Of a DNA stretch of 33,362 nucleotides, positions 8,011-16,591 are shown piece after piece. How positions within the stretch are numbered: position 1 is the first letter of the stretch; every line of letters starts with the position of its first letter. A model generated the notes under the pieces. That model saw nothing but the letters and a program-made list of their open reading frames with translations. It searched no databases and was not told where the DNA came from. Source of the DNA: Lachnospiraceae bacterium (lineage in GTDB: Bacteria > Bacillota > Clostridia > Lachnospirales > Lachnospiraceae). Location of the stretch: the NCBI GenBank assembly GCA_024681795.1, contig JAILAD010000009.1:1-33362 (forward strand), written 5' to 3'. A program made the position numbers and the translations under genes.

Positions 8011-8514
8011 ATGATATTAACGGTATTTCTGGCAATGATATTCTGCGCAGCCATGACACTGATGTTGTTTTCGGCGATTGCGTTTATTCAAAACACGAAA
8101 TTCTTTTCTTCCGCACCAAAGGAAGCAAGAGAAGTGTTGATTCCACGGGAGAAGGAACTTTTCTACGGAGCCCGTGCAATCGGATGGGTTCTGATGGCCT
8201 TCAGTCTTCTGATGATTCTGGGTGTGGGATTTATTTCCATATGGGACGGCTTTCGGAATCATTTCACGTTCCTGCAATTCTTTTTAAGGTTCGTGATTAT
8301 TTTCTCGGCATATAAAATATACGACATGATTTATTTCGATTACTTCCTGCTTATGAAATACCACTTCTTTCAGTATTATTTTCCGGAAGTGGAGAGTGTA
8401 TATGCCAACAGGAAGTACGGATACAATATTAAGAGCCAGCTGCTGAAACTTTTCATTATTTTCCCCGGAGCATCGGCTCTTGTGGCGTGGTTATGTTCTT
8501 ATCTGGTCAAATAA
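8011..8514 (+). CDS. Four-TM membrane protein, function unknown
   Basis: 167 residues, family not recognised. Four hydrophobic segments: ~4-26, ~57-80, ~88-108 and ~145-165. The loop between the first two is basic and acidic (APKEAREVLIPREKELFYG), and an aromatic cluster (YFDYFLLMKYHFFQYYFPEVE) lies between the third and fourth. The start ATG at 8011 sits behind a very strong GAGGAGGAG. It is followed after 26 bases by the alpha/beta hydrolase gene with no promoter visible between, suggesting one operon and a shared job at the membrane. Another ORF overlaps in a different frame (from 7998) but lacks any ribosome site and membrane logic. Confidence 0.7.
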   Translation: MILTVFLAMIFCAAMTLMLFSAIAFIQNTKFFSSAPKEAREVLIPREKELFYGARAIGWVLMAFSLLMILGVGFISIWDGFRNHFTFLQFFLRFVIIFSAYKIYDMIYFDYFLLMKYHFFQYYFPEVESVYANRKYGYNIKSQLLKLFIIFPGASALVAWLCSYLVK

Positions 8515-8540
8515 AGCAGGAATGAGGGAAAGGAGAAAAA

Positions 8541-9308
8541 ATGCAGTACGTAGAAATGGGTAACATGTCGGGAAAGACAATGATGCTTTTGCCCGGCACA
8601 TGCTGCGACTGGCAGATGAATTTTGAAAAAGTCATTCCGTACCTGTCGGAAAAATATCATCTCATATGCGTGAATTACGACGGATTTGACGGAAGCGACA
8701 GTATATTTCCCGATATGATTACGGTTACGGAAAAAATCGAAAAGTACATCAAAGAAAATCACGGCGGACGACTTGACGGTGCAATCGGGTCTTCTCTCGG
8801 CTCCAGTTTTGCAGGTCAGCTTGTACAAAGAAAAAACGTGCATATCGATCATGCGATTTTCGGAAGCCCTGATCTTGATCAAAGCGGAAAAGTAAGCGCA
8901 TACCTTCAGTCAAAGCTGGTGGTTCCGCTGCTTACGAGTGTTACAAAGAGCGAAAAAAAGAGAAACAGGACGAAGGAAAAACTGAAAAGCTTTTTCCTGA
9001 TGGACGAGGAAACGGCGGAAAAATTTGTGGCGGGATTTTCAAGGTTTAATCCTGTTTCAATTAAGAATGAATATTATACGGATCTTTTGACACATCTTGA
9101 AGATGATATTTATGTTGAGCATACGATTGCTCATTTTATCTATGCGAACAAGATGGGAAAAAAATATTTAAAGAGATATAAGAAGTATTTCCGTAATCCC
9201 GACATCAGGGAATTTGACATGCAGCATGAACAATGGGTATTCAGCGGCGATGAATATGCAATTCCCGTACTGAAAGCAATTGATCAGTTTATGGAGATGC
9301 AGGTGTAA
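8541..9308 (+). CDS. Alpha/beta hydrolase
   Basis: 255-residue cytosolic hydrolase of the alpha/beta fold. LLPGTCCDWQMNF near residue 17 is the oxyanion-loop region, with PGT where HG is more common. The nucleophile elbow is GSSLG with S85 as nucleophile, and the likely catalytic His is H229 in MQHEQWVF. The acid residue is not obvious. A helical lid lies between (~125-190, rich in KKRNRTKEK). Substrate unknown; the gene follows the 4-TM protein by 26 bases behind AAAGGAGAAAAA, so the two probably work together. Lysophospholipase, peptidase or ester hydrolase activity are all possible. Confidence 0.8.
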   Translation: MQYVEMGNMSGKTMMLLPGTCCDWQMNFEKVIPYLSEKYHLICVNYDGFDGSDSIFPDMITVTEKIEKYIKENHGGRLDGAIGSSLGSSFAGQLVQRKNVHIDHAIFGSPDLDQSGKVSAYLQSKLVVPLLTSVTKSEKKRNRTKEKLKSFFLMDEETAEKFVAGFSRFNPVSIKNEYYTDLLTHLEDDIYVEHTIAHFIYANKMGKKYLKRYKKYFRNPDIREFDMQHEQWVFSGDEYAIPVLKAIDQFMEMQV

Positions 9309-9368
9309 GGCATACCTAAATACGTAAGTGCAGACTCCACAAACCGAAAATAACCTGCGAAGACTTTA

Positions 9369-9397
9369 TTGACAGGAATCCGTGTATATGGTAAAGT
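9369..9397 (+). promoter_or_regulatory. Promoter of the DUF3793-flavodoxin unit
   Basis: TTGACA (9369-9374) and TAAAGT (9392-9397) with a 17-base spacer; transcription would begin inside the first operator at 9405-9420. A second TATAAT at 9424-9429 lacks a good -35. Confidence 0.55.
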
Positions 9398-9404
9398 ATT
9401 TAAA

Positions 9405-9420
9405 GTTAGACGCAACTAAC
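9405..9420. promoter_or_regulatory. GTTAG-N6-CTAAC operator 1 of the DUF3793 unit
   Basis: GTTAGACGCAACTAAC. It covers the predicted transcription start. It shares both half-sites and spacing with the enolase operator at 6518-6533 and the second copy at 9469-9484. Confidence 0.7.
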
Positions 9421-9430
9421 CGATATAATA

Positions 9431-9453
9431 AAGGCCGCCCGTCAGGACGGCTT
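9431..9453 (+). promoter_or_regulatory. Leader hairpin between the two operators
   Basis: The arms AAGGCCGCC and GGACGGCTT pair with one bulge and one mismatch around GTCA. It has no T-run, so it may be an RNA-stability hairpin and not a terminator. Confidence 0.4.
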
Positions 9454-9468
9454 ATCAAATGGCATAAG

Positions 9469-9484
9469 GTTAGTCGAAACTAAC
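9469..9484. promoter_or_regulatory. GTTAG-N6-CTAAC operator 2 of the DUF3793 unit
   Basis: GTTAGTCGAAACTAAC, 64 bases downstream of the first copy and about 70 bases before the chosen start of the DUF3793 gene. The spacing would allow looping or roadblock repression. Confidence 0.7.
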
Positions 9485-9556
9485 TAAGTGACGAAAAGAG
9501 AAATAATGAAGAAAGTATGCCTTGATGAAACAGAGGAAAAGGGGAGTGTAAGCGTG

Positions 9557-10129
9557 ATGGAAGACAGCACAATTGTAGAGAACTGTTCGCCGACACTGGC
9601 CGGCATTAAGACGGGAAATCTGTTTTCCTGTGAGTACCAAAGCCGCAGGGAAGTATGCGAATTTTTAAAGAGAACCAATGCAGTACTTGTCGGAAAAGGA
9701 ATACGCATTGTGCCGATTAAGTATTATGAAAAGCGTGTTGTTTTGTACTTATACCGGCCCTGTTTTCTCTGCCGGGATCTGAATAATGAGGTAGCAAAAG
9801 CTTATATGGAAAAACTCGGATATAAGGCGGAAAATCCGGATTACTGTGTTTCCCGGCTCGGCCGGAGAATGAGAGAAAACACCCTGCAGGATGATTTCCC
9901 GCACGAGGTCGGATTCTTTCTCGGTTATCCGCCGGAAGATGTCCTCGGGTTTATGCAGCATAAGGCAAAAGAGTATAAATGTGCAGGTTGCTGGAAGGTT
10001 TACGGGGATGTGAAAAATGCAAGAAAAACCTTCGATGCATATACGAACTGTACGAAATGCCTGCTTGAACGATTTAAGGAGGGAGCTTCCCTCGAACAGT
10101 TAACGGTTAAAATGCCCGATGCAGTATAG
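9557..10129 (+). CDS. DUF3793 family protein
   Basis: 190-residue DUF3793 protein, function unknown. I place the start at ATG 9557, behind AAAAGGGGAG, because the family begins with a short lead into HCSPTLAGIKTGNLF, here VENCSPTLAGIKTGNLF; the frame is open further upstream (GTG 9488, ATG 9506) but those starts overlap the operator region and lack ribosome sites. Family landmarks: SPTLAGIKTGNLFSC near the start, a central GKGIRIVPIKYYEKRVVLYLYRP, DFPHEVGFFLGYPPEDVLGF, and CAGCWKVYGD plus NCTKCLL with several conserved Cys. In Clostridia these genes are often found with flavodoxin and ferrous-iron transport genes (family knowledge), as with the flavodoxin here 57 bases downstream. An iron-related role is inference. 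Confidence 0.88.
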   Translation: MEDSTIVENCSPTLAGIKTGNLFSCEYQSRREVCEFLKRTNAVLVGKGIRIVPIKYYEKRVVLYLYRPCFLCRDLNNEVAKAYMEKLGYKAENPDYCVSRLGRRMRENTLQDDFPHEVGFFLGYPPEDVLGFMQHKAKEYKCAGCWKVYGDVKNARKTFDAYTNCTKCLLERFKEGASLEQLTVKMPDAV

Positions 10130-10186
10130 AGGCTTTAACATCATAATAAAACGCAAAGGGGGAACACCCCGGAAAGGATAGCAGTT

Positions 10187-10609
10187 ATGAAAACAGCAGT
10201 AGTTTTTTGGAGCGGAACCGGTAATACGGAGACTATGGCAAATGCCGTATCCGACGGAATGAAAGGTGCGGGTGCAGAGGTAAGTGTAATAAGCGCCGCT
10301 GACTTTACGAAAGAAAAAGTTGCCGAATTTGATGCGATTGCATTCGGATGTCCGGCGATGGGAGCGGAAGTATTGGAGGAAGACGTTTTTGAACCGATGT
10401 TTTCCGGAATCGAGGGTTCTTTATCGGGAAAGAAAATCGGATTATTCGGTTCCTACGGCTGGGGAGACGGCCAGTGGATGCGTGATTGGGAGGAACGTTG
10501 CAAGGCAGCAGGTGCGGTTCTTTCAGCGGAACCCGTAATGGCAAATAACGAGCCGGACGACGATGCCGTTAATGCCTGCAGGGCTTTGGGCTCTGTACTG
10601 GCATCGTAA
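10187..10609 (+). CDS. Short-chain flavodoxin
   Basis: 140-residue FMN-binding electron carrier of the short-chain flavodoxin type, substituting for ferredoxin under iron limitation in many anaerobes. The phosphate loop is WSGTGNTE (from residue 8), the first isoalloxazine loop is CPAMGAEVLEE, and the second is GSYGWGDGQWM. No iron-sulphur motif. It lies 57 bases after the DUF3793 gene with GGAAAGGATAG as ribosome site and no internal promoter, so it is likely co-transcribed from the operator-controlled promoter at 9369. A terminator at 10633 closes the unit. Confidence 0.95.
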   Translation: MKTAVVFWSGTGNTETMANAVSDGMKGAGAEVSVISAADFTKEKVAEFDAIAFGCPAMGAEVLEEDVFEPMFSGIEGSLSGKKIGLFGSYGWGDGQWMRDWEERCKAAGAVLSAEPVMANNEPDDDAVNACRALGSVLAS

Positions 10610-10632
10610 TTTTATTCAGGGGATTTTTAAAG

Positions 10633-10664
10633 AAAACGTGGAGCAGAAATGCTTCACGTTTTTT
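10633..10664 (+). terminator. Terminator after flavodoxin
   Basis: AAAACGTGGAGC (10633-10644) pairs with GCTTCACGTTTT (10651-10662), one G-T wobble, six-base loop, T-run to 10664. Confidence 0.88.
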
Positions 10665-10991
10665 ATTGGGAAATGAATTTTGTGTATTTCTTTTATTAGC
10701 ATAAGAATGAATGTATAATGGACTTGGAAGAACGAAAGGCACCGAAGCTTTCAGTGAACCGCACGGAAAAAGAGGATGGAAACAATTATTCATTACCGAA
10801 GAATTACAGGAATCGTGCCGATGATTCGGAATGATAAGCATAAAAAATTTTAAAAAAACAAAAAAAGTCTATATTTGTTGGACATCGTATGGACAGCATG
10901 GGTTATGATACAGACACAGATTGAAAAAATGCAGATAATCCATATAAAAATACGACAAAATCAGAATTGATTTTCTACGGAGGATTACAAA
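10665..10991 (+). other. Intergenic region upstream of the repeat-protein operon
   Basis: No gene is seen. It holds an isolated TATAAT at 10714-10719 with only a weak -35, a long A-rich track at about 10845-10867 resembling an UP element, then TTGGAC (10878-10883) and TATGAT (10904-10909) at an over-long 20-base spacing. The promoter of the large operon is probably in the last 130 bases but cannot be fixed. A near-repeat of TGGACA (10879 and 10890) lies there. GGAGG at 10979-10983 is the ribosome site of the next gene. Confidence 0.45.
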
Positions 10992-13900
10992 ATGGATGGA
11001 AGAAACTTCGATGAGGTTTATTTAAAGAAAATTCATGCGAAAGCAGTGAAAGGATATTTCCCCAAAAATCCGAAAGCGGTGACGGAAAGAAAGGCTTTAA
11101 ACAAACAGATTTTGGAAAGGCAAAAAACGGTAACCAAAGAAAATACGGCAAATCGTGGTCCCGGTTTTAAAGCTTTTATGGAGAAAGCAGAAGAGAACGG
11201 ATATATAAAGAATCGTAATTACGGTCTCTATGCTACTTTTTATGATGTTTATAATCCGGATGATCCATCTATGAAAAAGATTGCAAAAAATATCGTAGAT
11301 AAGCCGGTTGGCAAGTATAATGCCAATTTAAGAAGTTTCAATCAGGAAGCTACGATATTTATGACAATCGTGAAATCTTTTGAAGCAAATAAAACCACTC
11401 TAAAAAAGATGAAAGATAATCAGTCTAAAACGACTCTTGATAAATTCATCAGGATGAATCATGTCCTATTTGCAGATTATACAAAAGGGCAGAGCTTAGG
11501 ATTTGCAATTTCAAAGAAAGAGATTCGGGAAGAAAGGAAGCAGAGAGGCAAGGAGAAGGAAGCTTTAAATGCGAAAACCGCTCCGCAACCTGAAAACAAA
11601 TATGCAAACATGTCTCTGGATGAAATGGAGAAGGCGATGAATAACCTTCTCAAACAGCATGAAGAGGAGGTTGCACTTGATAATGAGCTGAATAATTTGC
11701 AGGAGGAGATTAATCAAGAGAATAAAGTAGTAGAAGAGAATAATGTAGTAGAAGAGAATAAAGCAGAAGCAGAGAATAAAGCAGAAGTAAAGGAAGAAGA
11801 AAAGAAAGAAGAAAAGAAAGTTGAGGAAAATATAGTTGAGGAAAATATAGTTGAGGAAAATAAAGAAGAGAAAAGAGAAGATATCCCTAGGGTAGATTTA
11901 AATCCCATAAACCAGGCGGCAGAGCCTGTAAATCAGGTGGTAGAACCTGTAAACCAGGTAGCAGAACCTGTAAAACAAGAAGAGAATCCCGTAAAACAAG
12001 AAGAGAATCCCGTAAAACGGGAAGATGCTCAGGTAATTGTCGAAGAAAGACCTATAGAGCAGGCAGAAGAGCCTCAGAGAGCGAATCAGCCGGAACAGCA
12101 GGTGGTAGAGGACGACGAAGTAAGAGTCCATAATATGACCTTTGATCAGTTTGCCCAAAGCATGAGCGAAAAAGGCTGGGAGGATGCAAAAAATGACACG
12201 GTATTGTTTGCAGTATTTGCATTAAGTGCAGATAGAAATTTCCGTGATCTCGGCATTATGGAAGATTTAATGGAAATAGAAAAAATTGAATCGGCTCCCG
12301 ATTTAAAAATTATGGTTATAAATTCTGCACAGGAAAATATCAATGTCAAAAAGAAGAGTGGATTGTTGGGGGCAGGGAACGAGAATTCTGTCAGATATAT
12401 TGAATATCTGGAATCCGTTCATAAGGAAATTAATTCAGCCGAATATACCGGAGCGCAGGTATACCAAAATGAGCAGAACGAACCTGAAAAGCCTGTAAAT
12501 CCGGTTGAGAATGTGCTCAATGAGAATCAGGAAAATATTATAAATGAAGTCGTTCCCGAAATTCTTGAAGAGAATCTGAATCAGGAAGTAAACCCGGAAG
12601 TACAGGAAGAAATAAATCAAGAAGTATATGAAGAAGTAAATCCGGAAATACAAGAAGATATTCTTATCCAACCTGCGAATAATATCGTGAAAAATCGCGA
12701 ACAACAAAAGAAGGCGCTTCAGGATCTTTTTGCGCTTGATCCGGAAGAGGAAAAACAGAATGCAAATGAAATTCAGAATGAAAATGAAAATCAGAATGAA
12801 AATCTGAATAATGAGGAAGTTAATCTAAATCAGCTGCAATCCAATCAGAATCAGCCGAAAAAGAGGCTTTCATTCTTTGATGATGACGAAGAAGAAATTG
12901 AAATAAAAGATGAAAAAGAGGTTAAAGCGCAGGAACAGAATGAAAACCGGGAAGTTAAGGGAAATGAAATTCTGCAGGGTGTTCAACTTAATCAAAATGT
13001 AAACATAGGTGATCAACAGTATAATCTTGGTGATTTGCAGCAAAACCTCCAGGGAAATCTGAATCTTCAGAATCAGAACATAAACCTTGGCGGGAATGAA
13101 AATGAAGAAGAGAATGAAAACCGGATAGAGCAGAATAATCCGGAAGTGCATGAAGAAAATGTTGAGATCAATAATCCGGAAAACGAACAGGAACAAGCTT
13201 TTGATGAGAATCTGAAGGATGTTGAGTTTGATCCGAATAAGATTATTTACGGAAGAAAAGCAAGAGAGTTCTTAAAAGAAGTCGGGGAGAAGAACGGATG
13301 GCCGGATGCGGAAAACGACGGTGCGCTTCGTCATTTCTGCAATCTGTATAACCCGGATGAAGCAGGTATGCTTATGACGGCTTCAGGATTGCTTGATGGT
13401 CGGGCAAACGGAAAAGTAAACGAAAATAACCTAAAAGAACGTCAGAAAGTGATTATTGAGTCTGTTAATAATTGCATTGAGGACAATCCGAATCTGATTA
13501 AGAAGGGTGATGAAAAGGCCATTAAAAGTTTTAATCAGATTAGAAAGGCTCTGGGGAAAGAACAATTTGAACTTCAAAATGAGAATCATGAAATTGAGAA
13601 CAATAATGAAAACGAGAACAATAATGAAAACGAGAACAATAATGAAAACATAAATGAAAACCAAAATAATAACGAACTCCAAAATCAAAATATCGTCGAA
13701 CACCAAAACGACAATAATATCGAACTCCAAAACGAGAATAATAACGAACTCCAAAACCATAATCAAAACGTCAATGAGAATTTTATGGATAATCGAAATC
13801 TTAATCCTGAATTGAATAACCCAAATCAGAACGAAGCGGGTAATAAACTTGCGATAATTGATCCGAACAAAACCATTTCCGGAATGAATTTCCAACAGTT

Positions 13901-16568
13901 TGCCGATAAACTTCAAGAAAACGGTTGGGAGAATGCAGAGGCAGATAATACATTACGTGCATTGTTTAACTTGGCATCGGAGGATAACCGTTTTAAAGAT
14001 CAAATTGATTTTCTTAAGGATAAGCAGATTGGGGAAGGGGAAAACTTAGATGATCAGCGTAACCCTATTTGGACTGCTATTCGTGATGAATATATTGTTC
14101 CTGCTAAACGAGGAGAAAGTAAAGGTCTTGTTTCTAACGAGAAGAAAGCATCAGTTCTTCATATTCAGCAGGAATTAAGAAACCATGGAATGGGTGAAAA
14201 TTTTGATTATGAAAATGACATTAAGCCGCTTGAAAGGAATTCGGAAAGACCTGTAGAAGAGAATAATAATCCTGAGCATAACCGGGAGAATAACAATAAT
14301 CGCGAACAGAATTTGGAGAACAACAATCGAGAGGACAACAATCGAGAGAATAACAACAATCGAGAGGACAACAATCGAGAGAATAACAACAATCGAGAGA
14401 ATAACAACAATCGAGAGAATAACAACAATCGAGAGAACAACAACAATAGAGAGAATAATCAGGAGAACAAGCAGGAAAACAATGATGAACAATTAAATCC
14501 GGTGCGTGCTCCCAAGATTAAAGTTTCGGATATGAAGAGCAGTTCTATTGAGATGAAGAATAGACTCAAGAAAGTAAAGAGTTCACTCCTTCTCGGTGGA
14601 AACAGCAAAGCATTTAAACAGGCACGTTCTTCTTATGAAGTATTCAAGAAGAAAATGGATCAGGTGAGTGAGAGAAAGATAGATGATGATCAGCCTCTGT
14701 CCAGACGCGATATCAGAAGACTCAGAGAGCAGGCATCCCAGTCCAGGGAGAAAATCAATGATTATCTTCAGGAAAAGGATAAAGAGTGCGGCGGTAATTT
14801 CTCTAAGCTTGGCAAACGAGTGCAGAGACGTTATAAGGCTATGTCGGCTGCTTTGGAAGATTTGGATGCTCAGATTGAAGAACTGGATGCAAGAGAGGAA
14901 GAACTCAATAACGAACCTACCAAGAGCTTAAAAGAATTGGACGATATGTTTTCCAATACCCAGTTTGATATGGTAAAGGCTGAGGATGTATTCTGGGGAA
15001 GCAAGGAATACGGAGATGCGCTGACATCCTATAAGAACGTTACGGGAACCGTGAAAGATCTTCTGGACAAAGAACAGGAGGGTGAGGAACTATCCGGTAT
15101 TGATATTGCGGAAGCCAGAAGAGCGGTAAAATTTGCCAGGGATAATATTGATGCTTATCTTATGAAACATGATGATGAGGATAAGATCGGAGATAAACGC
15201 GCAAACCGTATGGATTCCATGGCGGATGGTCGGGATAATTTGGATCGTCTCGAGAAAAAATTAATCGAGATGGAAAAGAAATACATGGAGAGCGAACCTA
15301 AGCCTCAGGATGAACTGAAGAAGGGCGTGGAAGAAAGTCTTACACTGATTGACAAGACCGCCAAAAAGGAAGGCGTAGGATTTGGTCCCTATAAAGATGC
15401 GCAGAAGAAATATAGGGACTTTCACAAGACTTTATTCCAGGATCAGAATGAACAGGATTTTGATAAAATGACACCGGCAAGGCGTGCGCAGATCGAAAAG
15501 AAGATGAACGAAGCCGAGCAGGAAATCGATAAATTCTTAGATGCTTTTCAGAAGAGAAAGAACCCGCCGAGCGATACGAAGGAACGTGCTGCGGCTATGA
15601 GAAAGGCGAAGGAATCCATCATCGAAATCCGAAAGAAGATGGAACACTCCAATAAGAAAGCCGCAGAAGCAGACCGGAAGAAGAGCGACGTGGATGTACG
15701 CAAAGATACTCAGAATTCCAGTAATGAGATTACCAAGAGCAAAAATCAGGCATTCTTTGGAAGTCTGGCATACAGAAGAGCAAGAAAATCTTATGAAAGC
15801 GTTCACGGCAACTTGTTGATGAGAAACCGTGCGAATAAGGGCAAGAATATGTCCGAAGAGGATTTGGAGAAATCCTTAAAGGAGGTTGAGGAAGCCAAGA
15901 AGAATATTGCGAAATACATCAGTCAGAAGAGAAAAGAACTGGCAAAGAAAGGAACGCTTGATGAGAAGGGTGCCAGAAGACTTGCTGCCATGGAGAAGGC
16001 ATATGATTCTTTGGATGCCGTAGAACACCGTATTTCCGGTCAACTTAAAACCAAGAGAACAGCTCGGCTGACAAGTGAGAATAAGAATACTACAGAGAAA
16101 GGCAAGCAGTTAAAAGAATCCTCCAGAACTGCTACAGGATCCGAGAGAAATATTAATCGTGCTGCATCCGATGCAATTACCGCATTACAGGGATATGGAG
16201 AAAAGAAAAAACTTTCTCCCAAAGAGCTTCAAGGAGCCAAGAAAGCGATGGCAGCCCTGCTGTTAAAACAGCATGCCGAGAAGTATGGTAAAGAAAGTAT
16301 TATGAATTCTACGAAACCGAAAGAGTATGCAGCCTCCTTAAAGAAATTAACGGAGAGCAAAGGCTTTAGAAAGGCATTTCCGGATAAAAAGATTACTGCG
16401 GACTTTATTAAAAAAATAGTCAACAATCCGAAGGAATTAGAGCGTGCTCGTTTGGATTTAATGGAAAAAATGTCCGACGGCAATGCATTTGTCAACAAGA
16501 ATGCAACAAAGAAACAGAACGATCCTATAAAAGAACAAAACAAAAACAAAAATCCTATGATGAAATAA
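10992..16568 (+). CDS. 1858-residue repeat protein with two internal domain families and Asn/Glu-rich linkers
   Basis: Family not recognised. No signal peptide, membrane segment or sorting motif, so it is predicted cytosolic. The first half holds four copies of a ~100-residue repeat (A) at about 57-160, 380-480, 750-850 and 955-1065: each has xF..F....E.GW..A..D..L...F.L, for example FDQFAQSMSEKGWEDA, AREFLKEVGEKNGWPDAE and FQQFADKLQENGWENAE; the first copy is more divergent (AENGYIKN). Linkers between them are low complexity, rich in Asn, Glu and Gln, with VEEN, PVNQ/PVKQ and RENNNN units. The second half has four copies of another ~100-residue helical repeat (B) at about 1198-1300, 1333-1430, 1458-1560 and 1587-1690, pattern FxGSxxYxxAxxxYxxV...EAxxNIxxYL...AMxxAxxxLDxLE. 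Residues ~1724-1832 form a C-terminal module shared with the next gene. Start: ATG behind GGAGG. A scaffold or condensate-forming protein is a guess. Confidence 0.85.
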   Translation: MDGRNFDEVYLKKIHAKAVKGYFPKNPKAVTERKALNKQILERQKTVTKENTANRGPGFKAFMEKAEENGYIKNRNYGLYATFYDVYNPDDPSMKKIAKNIVDKPVGKYNANLRSFNQEATIFMTIVKSFEANKTTLKKMKDNQSKTTLDKFIRMNHVLFADYTKGQSLGFAISKKEIREERKQRGKEKEALNAKTAPQPENKYANMSLDEMEKAMNNLLKQHEEEVALDNELNNLQEEINQENKVVEENNVVEENKAEAENKAEVKEEEKKEEKKVEENIVEENIVEENKEEKREDIPRVDLNPINQAAEPVNQVVEPVNQVAEPVKQEENPVKQEENPVKREDAQVIVEERPIEQAEEPQRANQPEQQVVEDDEVRVHNMTFDQFAQSMSEKGWEDAKNDTVLFAVFALSADRNFRDLGIMEDLMEIEKIESAPDLKIMVINSAQENINVKKKSGLLGAGNENSVRYIEYLESVHKEINSAEYTGAQVYQNEQNEPEKPVNPVENVLNENQENIINEVVPEILEENLNQEVNPEVQEEINQEVYEEVNPEIQEDILIQPANNIVKNREQQKKALQDLFALDPEEEKQNANEIQNENENQNENLNNEEVNLNQLQSNQNQPKKRLSFFDDDEEEIEIKDEKEVKAQEQNENREVKGNEILQGVQLNQNVNIGDQQYNLGDLQQNLQGNLNLQNQNINLGGNENEEENENRIEQNNPEVHEENVEINNPENEQEQAFDENLKDVEFDPNKIIYGRKAREFLKEVGEKNGWPDAENDGALRHFCNLYNPDEAGMLMTASGLLDGRANGKVNENNLKERQKVIIESVNNCIEDNPNLIKKGDEKAIKSFNQIRKALGKEQFELQNENHEIENNNENENNNENENNNENINENQNNNELQNQNIVEHQNDNNIELQNENNNELQNHNQNVNENFMDNRNLNPELNNPNQNEAGNKLAIIDPNKTISGMNFQQFADKLQENGWENAEADNTLRALFNLASEDNRFKDQIDFLKDKQIGEGENLDDQRNPIWTAIRDEYIVPAKRGESKGLVSNEKKASVLHIQQELRNHGMGENFDYENDIKPLERNSERPVEENNNPEHNRENNNNREQNLENNNREDNNRENNNNREDNNRENNNNRENNNNRENNNNRENNNNRENNQENKQENNDEQLNPVRAPKIKVSDMKSSSIEMKNRLKKVKSSLLLGGNSKAFKQARSSYEVFKKKMDQVSERKIDDDQPLSRRDIRRLREQASQSREKINDYLQEKDKECGGNFSKLGKRVQRRYKAMSAALEDLDAQIEELDAREEELNNEPTKSLKELDDMFSNTQFDMVKAEDVFWGSKEYGDALTSYKNVTGTVKDLLDKEQEGEELSGIDIAEARRAVKFARDNIDAYLMKHDDEDKIGDKRANRMDSMADGRDNLDRLEKKLIEMEKKYMESEPKPQDELKKGVEESLTLIDKTAKKEGVGFGPYKDAQKKYRDFHKTLFQDQNEQDFDKMTPARRAQIEKKMNEAEQEIDKFLDAFQKRKNPPSDTKERAAAMRKAKESIIEIRKKMEHSNKKAAEADRKKSDVDVRKDTQNSSNEITKSKNQAFFGSLAYRRARKSYESVHGNLLMRNRANKGKNMSEEDLEKSLKEVEEAKKNIAKYISQKRKELAKKGTLDEKGARRLAAMEKAYDSLDAVEHRISGQLKTKRTARLTSENKNTTEKGKQLKESSRTATGSERNINRAASDAITALQGYGEKKKLSPKELQGAKKAMAALLLKQHAEKYGKESIMNSTKPKEYAASLKKLTESKGFRKAFPDKKITADFIKKIVNNPKELERARLDLMEKMSDGNAFVNKNATKKQNDPIKEQNKNKNPMMK
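13600..13660 (+). repeat. 18-base tandem repeat coding NENNNE units
   Basis: Three near-identical 18-base units (GAGAACAATAATGAAAAC) in the Asn-rich linker between the third and fourth A repeats. Unit identity at DNA level indicates recent expansion. Confidence 0.75.
14281..14475 (+). repeat. 18-base tandem repeat coding RENNNN units
   Basis: Units close to CGAGAGAATAACAACAAT repeat in tandem, interspersed with shorter GAGGACAACAAT variants, encoding (N)REDNN and RENNNN in the linker between the A and B halves of the large protein. Unit length is a multiple of three, so copy-number change keeps the frame. Confidence 0.85.
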
Positions 16569-16591
16569 GGATGTTAGTGAGGTAAGGCGTT

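Noticed and set aside
7998..8315. ORF overlapping the 4-TM protein in another frame
   Set aside because: Starts before the ribosome site, has no family pattern, and the 8011 frame shows coherent membrane helices.
9488..9556. Upstream GTG/ATG starts for the DUF3793 protein
   Set aside because: They lie next to the operator without ribosome sites; the family N-terminus begins just after ATG 9557.
10719..10835. Possible leaderless 38-codon ORF
   Set aside because: No ribosome site, and its ATG overlaps the only candidate -10 box, so a transcript from that promoter would not contain it.
11714..14492. Hydrophobic minus-strand ORFs opposite the Asn/Glu-rich linkers
   Set aside because: Reverse complement of GAA/AAT-rich codons gives Phe/Ile/Leu-rich frames automatically; none has a ribosome site.
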